Assembly: GCA_947627155.1 (NCBI GenBank)
Contig: CANQUX010000006.1
Location: 1 to 64,000 of the forward strand
DNA length: 64,000 nucleotides
Direction: 5' to 3'
Source of the DNA: an uncultured Alphaproteobacteria bacterium
GTDB taxonomy: Bacteria; Pseudomonadota; Alphaproteobacteria; CAAHEQ01; UBA3637
Part shown: one piece after another, positions 59,498 to 64,000 of the stretch
Layout: each line of letters opens with the position of its first letter
Position numbering within the stretch: the stretch's first letter is position 1
The notes under the pieces: model-generated
What the model was told of the DNA's origin: nothing
Seen by the model: the letters and a program-made list of their open reading frames with translations, nothing else
Databases searched by the model: none
Program-made: the position numbers and the translations under genes

Positions 59498-60862
59498 ATG
59501 AGCAATAAAATGAAGAAAAAACAAGTTCAAAATCAAGCGCAACAAGGCCGTTCAATGGTTGAAATGCTGGGTGTTTTGGCCGTTATCGGCGTTATCTCAC
59601 TCGGTGGTATATCAGGCTATAGAATGGCAATGAATCGATATCAGGCAAATCAAATCGCGAATGAAATTAACCTGATGCGCACCGATGCAAAAATGAAAGC
59701 CGCAATGAAAGCGGCGCAAGGAACGGGAAAGTTGATGTTGGGGGAACCGTATGATTCGGGACACTTAAATTTCGGCAGTAATTATGCCGTTGATTTTGAT
59801 TTTATAGATATTAAATCGGAGGATGAGGGCGTAACGGAAGCGGGATATTATATAAAAATATCAGGCATTTCGGCGGGCGTGTGTAAGCCGTTGGTCACCT
59901 TGTTAAACGGCATGAATGAAACGGTTGCATTAAAGGTCAATGAGGTGGAATATAGCGCGGATTCAAGCACTGATTTCTGCACCGAAGAAAGCAATAATGC
60001 GTTAGAAGTAGATTTTTCAACGGAAAAAATAATCAGCACTAGCGGAGAGGAACCACCGGAAGAACAAGGCGATGAACCGCAAGATGAGCCCGTATGCGAT
60101 GATGAAACGTGCGCGGGAGGAGAGTGTCAAGCAGATGGAACATGTAAATGCAATGATGAAAATGAATATTGGACGGGTTACGGGTGCACAGCTTGTCCTG
60201 AAGGGGCGCGACAAGAAGATGGAACATGTGAATGCACGGAAGAGAGCCATTTAAAAGGCAGTGCGTGCATCACGTGTCCGGAAGAAGCGCCATGGAGTGA
60301 TGCGGTGGACGATTGCGTTTGTAAAGATGCGGGTAAATATTGGACCAGTGACGGGAAATGCATTGATAATGTGTGCAATAGTGGACAACCTTGCTCTGAT
60401 GATGAGGGCGGTGATCCAAAATATTGTGATATGAGTGGTATTTCTTGCGATAATGGGGTTCCGAGCGCAAGTCGTGGCACATGCACACCGGTAACAGATA
60501 GTAGTTATAGCAAAGTAGAGGTAGAAAATAGTGCAGGAGGTAAAAAAACGATTTATGTGTCAAAATCAAATAATTTTGATTGGTGGGCAGCGGATGCGTT
60601 TTGCCGAGCATTGGGAAGGAAATTAGGCAAGCCTATGCATTTGGTGAGTTTAGGAGATTTGGGGTGCATATGGGGAAATGGTTGCCCAACAGGCTCATAT
60701 GGCAAGTCATTGGTAAGTAAAGGACTAAACGGATTGGGGTGGACAAGTACGCCCTATAATCACGATAATACTTCCTGCCGCGCGGACGGCGTCGACCTCA
60801 ATCGCGGTTCCGTCCACTACCTCTATCGCGACGACGACTACTACTACGCCTTATGTGAGTGA
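59498..60862 (+). CDS. Prepilin with Cys-rich stalk and C-type-lectin-like C-terminus; putative DGR target protein
   Basis: QQGRSMVEMLGVLAVIGVISLGGISGYRMAMNRYQ; repeated CxxC Cys-rich segment; WWAADAFCRALGRKLGKPMHLVSLGDLGC...GWTSTPY...YYYALCE. Confidence 0.85.
   Translation: MSNKMKKKQVQNQAQQGRSMVEMLGVLAVIGVISLGGISGYRMAMNRYQANQIANEINLMRTDAKMKAAMKAAQGTGKLMLGEPYDSGHLNFGSNYAVDFDFIDIKSEDEGVTEAGYYIKISGISAGVCKPLVTLLNGMNETVALKVNEVEYSADSSTDFCTEESNNALEVDFSTEKIISTSGEEPPEEQGDEPQDEPVCDDETCAGGECQADGTCKCNDENEYWTGYGCTACPEGARQEDGTCECTEESHLKGSACITCPEEAPWSDAVDDCVCKDAGKYWTSDGKCIDNVCNSGQPCSDDEGGDPKYCDMSGISCDNGVPSASRGTCTPVTDSSYSKVEVENSAGGKKTIYVSKSNNFDWWAADAFCRALGRKLGKPMHLVSLGDLGCIWGNGCPTGSYGKSLVSKGLNGLGWTSTPYNHDNTSCRADGVDLNRGSVHYLYRDDDYYYALCE
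60773..60850 (+). other. Putative DGR variable region core
   Basis: 22 of 26 codons are NNC, an abrupt change from the T/A-ending codons upstream. Confidence 0.7.
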
Positions 60863-60883
60863 GGCCGGCCGGCTCTTTCCTGA

Positions 60884-60917
60884 TGCCCCGCCTTTAAGAC
60901 TTCTATTCAGCGGGGCA
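60884..60917 (+). terminator. Stem-loop downstream of variable region (terminator and/or DGR hairpin)
   Basis: TGCCCCGC - 18 nt - GCGGGGCA, then pyrimidine/T-rich tract. Confidence 0.65.
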
Positions 60918-60972
60918 CCTCTCCTCTTTTTTCGGCAAGAGGTGAAAATGTGCAATACTGCCGCTCATTTCC

Positions 60973-61032
60973 CCCTATCGGCCCATAGCGACAGACGACT
61001 AAACGCTGTCTGTCACATCCGCCGATAGAGGG
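60973..61032. repeat. Hairpin repeat family H2, copy b (inverted relative to copy a)
   Basis: CCCTATCGGCCCATAGC-GACAGACgactaaacgctGTCTGTC-ACATCCGCCGATAGAGGG. Confidence 0.7.
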
Positions 61033-61106
61033 AAAGAGCCGTTAACAACACAATTTTTCAACCATTAAGAGAAAAAATTATCTTTTGGCCTTGCTTCTTT
61101 TCTCTG

Positions 61107-61162
61107 ATTCTCAGCGGGTGTGGAGCAACATAATTTAAGCCGTTCCACATCCGCCGATAGAG
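61107..61162. repeat. Hairpin repeat family H2, partial/divergent copy c
   Basis: CGGGTGTGGA...TCCACATCCG-CCGATAGAG. Confidence 0.5.
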
Positions 61163-61338
61163 AAAAAAGAAATACTGATTCACATGGAAAATCAGTCAAA
61201 ATTCAGTATCCAAGAAACAATTTCATCGTTCCCCGATAGTAAAAAAACAATAATGCCGCCTTATTTTACGCCCTGCCGATTAATATACCGCCTTGCTTCA
61301 CATATATGCAAATAATAAAATCAACTATATGCAGGAAA

Positions 61339-61878
61339 TTATTGCTTCGGCTTGGTAATCAGTTTCACCCGCGGTGCCGATTGAGATTTTCCGCCTCTGG
61401 AATGATAATGAAACGTACCGTCATAGGCAAAACATTCGCCGGCTTTGGGTAAAATCACATCATCATATTGATAAGATTTGCCTTTTTCCGCTTCAACATA
61501 AACCGTTTTTCCCGCAGCGCAGAAAAAGTTTTTCTCTTGCATGGAACATGTTTTTCCCATAGCAAACGTTTTAAATATTTGATATAACCGCACACCGATA
61601 ATATCGGCACACTTTAACGGTTCTTTTGCAGGCGTTACGGCCATTGCTTGTTTTTTCGGCTTTTTTTGTGCGGATTTTTTCACGAACGCTTTCTTTTTCG
61701 ATGTTTGAACGGTTTTTGATGCTTTTGAAACTTTTTGCACCGATTTTGTTTTCTGAACGGATTTTTGAACGGGTGCTTGAATTTCCGCAACATTCGCAGG
61801 CTCGGTAACAGGCTCGTCAACGGTTTTCAAAGCACAGCCCCCTAAAACAATTAAACCGCACAAAAGCAACTTTTTCAT
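61339..61878 (-). CDS. Lys-rich putative lipoprotein
   Basis: MKKLLLCGLIVLGGCALK lipobox; promoter-like TTGCAA-N16-TATAAT upstream. Confidence 0.75.
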   Translation of the reverse strand: MKKLLLCGLIVLGGCALKTVDEPVTEPANVAEIQAPVQKSVQKTKSVQKVSKASKTVQTSKKKAFVKKSAQKKPKKQAMAVTPAKEPLKCADIIGVRLYQIFKTFAMGKTCSMQEKNFFCAAGKTVYVEAEKGKSYQYDDVILPKAGECFAYDGTFHYHSRGGKSQSAPRVKLITKPKQ

Positions 61879-61984
61879 TTTAAATCCTCACTTTCGTTTG
61901 CAACATAAACCATAAAAGCATTATATCAGCTTCAAGCATATTTGCAAGAAAAAATTTTAAAGAATCTTATTTGAAACAGCTTTT

Positions 61985-62761
61985 TTATGCCAGTCCGGAA
62001 GAATCTCTTCCGTTTGTCAACGGTTGCACCGAATGAGGCGCCGAATCAGACACAGATGTTGCTCCGTTTTCCGAAAGCGTTAATCTTAAATGAGAATCTG
62101 CCTTATTTTCTGCATTATTTTTCTCTAATGATGAAGTCGGTGCTTCCCGCGACATATTGTTATCGACGACATTATTTTTATAAACATTAACAAGTTTACC
62201 GTTATCATCATATTGATAAGTTTCAACCGGTTCATCATTTTCATAAAGAGTGCGTTCATAAACGGCACCGTTTTTAGAGCTTTCGAATGTTCCGTTTTTT
62301 TTATCGTTTTTATAAGTGCCCGTTGTAATGTAAACATCCTTATCTATCACTTTTTTCTCGTGATAAGAGCCGTTTTTCTTTCCTTTTTTATATTCGGCTT
62401 TCACTGTTCTGTATAGTTCTTTACCGTCGGAATATTCATAATCAAACCACAAGCCCTCTCGACCGTTATCCGATACGGCTCCCTCCGCCACTTTTAAGCT
62501 TTTATAGGTAACACGCATAAATTTATCTTTTTGCAACACAACAATCCGATTATCGTTTATATCTTTGTTATGATAGTAATCTTTCGCTTTAACAACGGCA
62601 CTATCTTCCCTCATAAGTGAAGCGGAATCAAACACCACATTGAGTGGAAGCGTTACCACATCAGTTATGACATCATAAGCAAATCCGAACACGTTGCCAA
62701 CCGCATCAACGGTTTTACCAAAAAATGATTTTTTATCGGAATCGGTATTTTGCATTTTCAC
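61985..62761 (-). CDS. Hypothetical protein with MORN-like G(T)YKNDKKNGTFE repeats
   Basis: EYKKGKKNGSYHEK...GTYKNDKKNGTFESS; promoter TTGCAT-N17-TATAAT. Confidence 0.65.
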   Translation of the reverse strand: MKMQNTDSDKKSFFGKTVDAVGNVFGFAYDVITDVVTLPLNVVFDSASLMREDSAVVKAKDYYHNKDINDNRIVVLQKDKFMRVTYKSLKVAEGAVSDNGREGLWFDYEYSDGKELYRTVKAEYKKGKKNGSYHEKKVIDKDVYITTGTYKNDKKNGTFESSKNGAVYERTLYENDEPVETYQYDDNGKLVNVYKNNVVDNNMSREAPTSSLEKNNAENKADSHLRLTLSENGATSVSDSAPHSVQPLTNGRDSSGLA

Positions 62762-62923
62762 CTCTTTTTGTTATTATATCAAATTATAATTTAAAATGCA
62801 AGCACAAAAAAACAAGGTATTGTTTTTTATAAAATCTCCTGCGCTTTTTGCGTTTTGCTTTTTTTACTTGAAAAAATAAAAAAGTTTGTTAAAATAAAAC
62901 CTCTTTTTTGAAAACGAGGACTT

Positions 62924-64000
62924 ATGAGTGAAAATTTAAACAATATTGTTTCAAAACGGCGTACGTTTGCCATTATTTCCCACCCCGATGCCGGTAAAAC
63001 CACTTTAACCGAAAAATTATTGCTGTTCGGGGGCGCTATCAATCAGGCGGGAGCGGTAAAAGCGCGCGGCGAAAACAGACGGGCACATTCCGACTGGATG
63101 AAAGTTGAACAAGAACGCGGTATTTCCGTTGCCTCATCGGTCATGAGTTTTGATTACGGCGGTTGTGCGTTTAATTTGTTGGATACGCCCGGGCATGAAG
63201 ACTTTTCGGAAGATACGTATCGCGTGTTAACGGCAGTCGATTCGGCCGTTATGGTGATTGACTGCGCCAAAGGCATTGAGGCACAAACAAAAAAGCTGTT
63301 TGAAGTTTGTCGTTTGCGAGATATTCCCATCATTACCTTTATTAACAAGCTGGATCGCGACGGACAGGAACCGTTTGCGCTGCTGGAAGAAATTGAGCAG
63401 ACTTTGGCGCTTGATGTCACGCCGGCCGTGTGGCCGATCGGTATGGGTCGCGACTTTAAAGGCTGTTTTAATTTATTGACCGACAGTTTAAATCTGTTTG
63501 AAAAAGGCGAAAAAGGAGCTTTGCCGAAAGAGGGCGCCCATATTGAGGGAATTGATGATGAAAAACTGGATGCCCTTTTGCCGGCCGATCAGGTGGCGGC
63601 GTTGCGTGAAGGCGTTGAAATGGCGCGCGGATTATGTCCGGCATTTGATAAGCAAGCCTATTTGGAGGGCTCGTTAACGCCTGTTTTCTTCGGGTCGGCC
63701 GTTAATAATTTCGGCGTTCGGGAATTATTAGAGGCGCTCATTGCTTTTGCGCCTGCGCCCAAAGAGCAAAAAACACCCGAACGAACGGTTTTGCCGACGG
63801 AAGAAAAAGTATCGGGTTTTGTGTTTAAAATTCAAGCAAATATGGATCCCAAACATCGCGATCGCATTGCTTTTATGCGTTTATGTTCGGGGCATTTCAA
63901 GCGCGGTATGAAATTAACGCATTTACGCACACAAAAACAAGTGATTTTGCATAATCCCGTTATGTTTTTGGCGCAAGACAGAGCCTTGGCGGAAGAAGCC
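62924..64000 (+). CDS. prfC: Peptide chain release factor 3, truncated by window end
   Basis: RRTFAIISHPDAGKTTLTEKLLLFGGAINQAGAVKARGENRRAHSDWMKVEQERGISVASSVM. Confidence 0.93.
   Translation, partial: MSENLNNIVSKRRTFAIISHPDAGKTTLTEKLLLFGGAINQAGAVKARGENRRAHSDWMKVEQERGISVASSVMSFDYGGCAFNLLDTPGHEDFSEDTYRVLTAVDSAVMVIDCAKGIEAQTKKLFEVCRLRDIPIITFINKLDRDGQEPFALLEEIEQTLALDVTPAVWPIGMGRDFKGCFNLLTDSLNLFEKGEKGALPKEGAHIEGIDDEKLDALLPADQVAALREGVEMARGLCPAFDKQAYLEGSLTPVFFGSAVNNFGVRELLEALIAFAPAPKEQKTPERTVLPTEEKVSGFVFKIQANMDPKHRDRIAFMRLCSGHFKRGMKLTHLRTQKQVILHNPVMFLAQDRALAEEA

Noticed and set aside
60773-60862. Variable region explained as simple GC-rich horizontal transfer or assembly chimera
   Set aside because: Not excluded, but the bias is specific to codon position (NNC) and coincides with the lectin-like C-terminus and a downstream G/C block; reads are needed to settle it.
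58515-64000. DGR reverse transcriptase, Avd or template repeat next to the putative variable region
   Set aside because: No RT-like ORF (for example a YxDD motif) and no A-rich near-copy of 60730-60880 seen in this window; if present it lies outside, so I claim only an in-trans target.

Overview
The window reads as chromosomal DNA of an AT-rich, probably anaerobic or host-associated alphaproteobacterium. The basis is the gene order secY-adk-rpsM-rpsK-rpoA-rplQ, a CckA-type hybrid kinase and codon usage; the lineage is inference. About 3.0-19.8 kb (minus strand) is the str/S10/spc/alpha ribosomal superoperon, without tuf and rpmD at their usual positions. The housekeeping remainder includes peptidoglycan recycling genes (slt, a Mur ligase, ldcA), a long U32 peptidase, ptsP, a GlmU uridylyltransferase-only protein, glk, tRNA-Asp, tRNA-Val, tyrS, cckA, accB, accC, an [FeFe]-hydrogenase-like protein, ettA and prfC (cut by the window end). 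The accessory layer is more unusual. It has six prepilin-like genes sharing GRS-M-[VI]-EMLGVLA, several ankyrin proteins, and soluble effector-like families in an apparently exact 4188-bp tandem duplication. Many of these genes share a promoter with a palindromic AAACGTACGTTT core in the -35/-10 spacer, often as paired inverted ends of a ~157-bp intergenic element. Three pilin genes share a 5' leader with a compensatory base-pair change. The most striking locus is 59.3-61.2 kb: a prepilin fused to a Cys-rich stalk and a C-type-lectin-like C-terminus. Its last ~26 codons are almost all NNC, followed by a pure G/C block and a hairpin, which resembles the variable region of a diversity-generating retroelement (DGR). 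No reverse transcriptase or template repeat was found in the window, so the system would act in trans. This gene is flanked by ~59-bp hairpin repeats with constant outer arms and variable inner stems, and by a candidate structured ncRNA. No searches were run; all family calls come from reading motifs.
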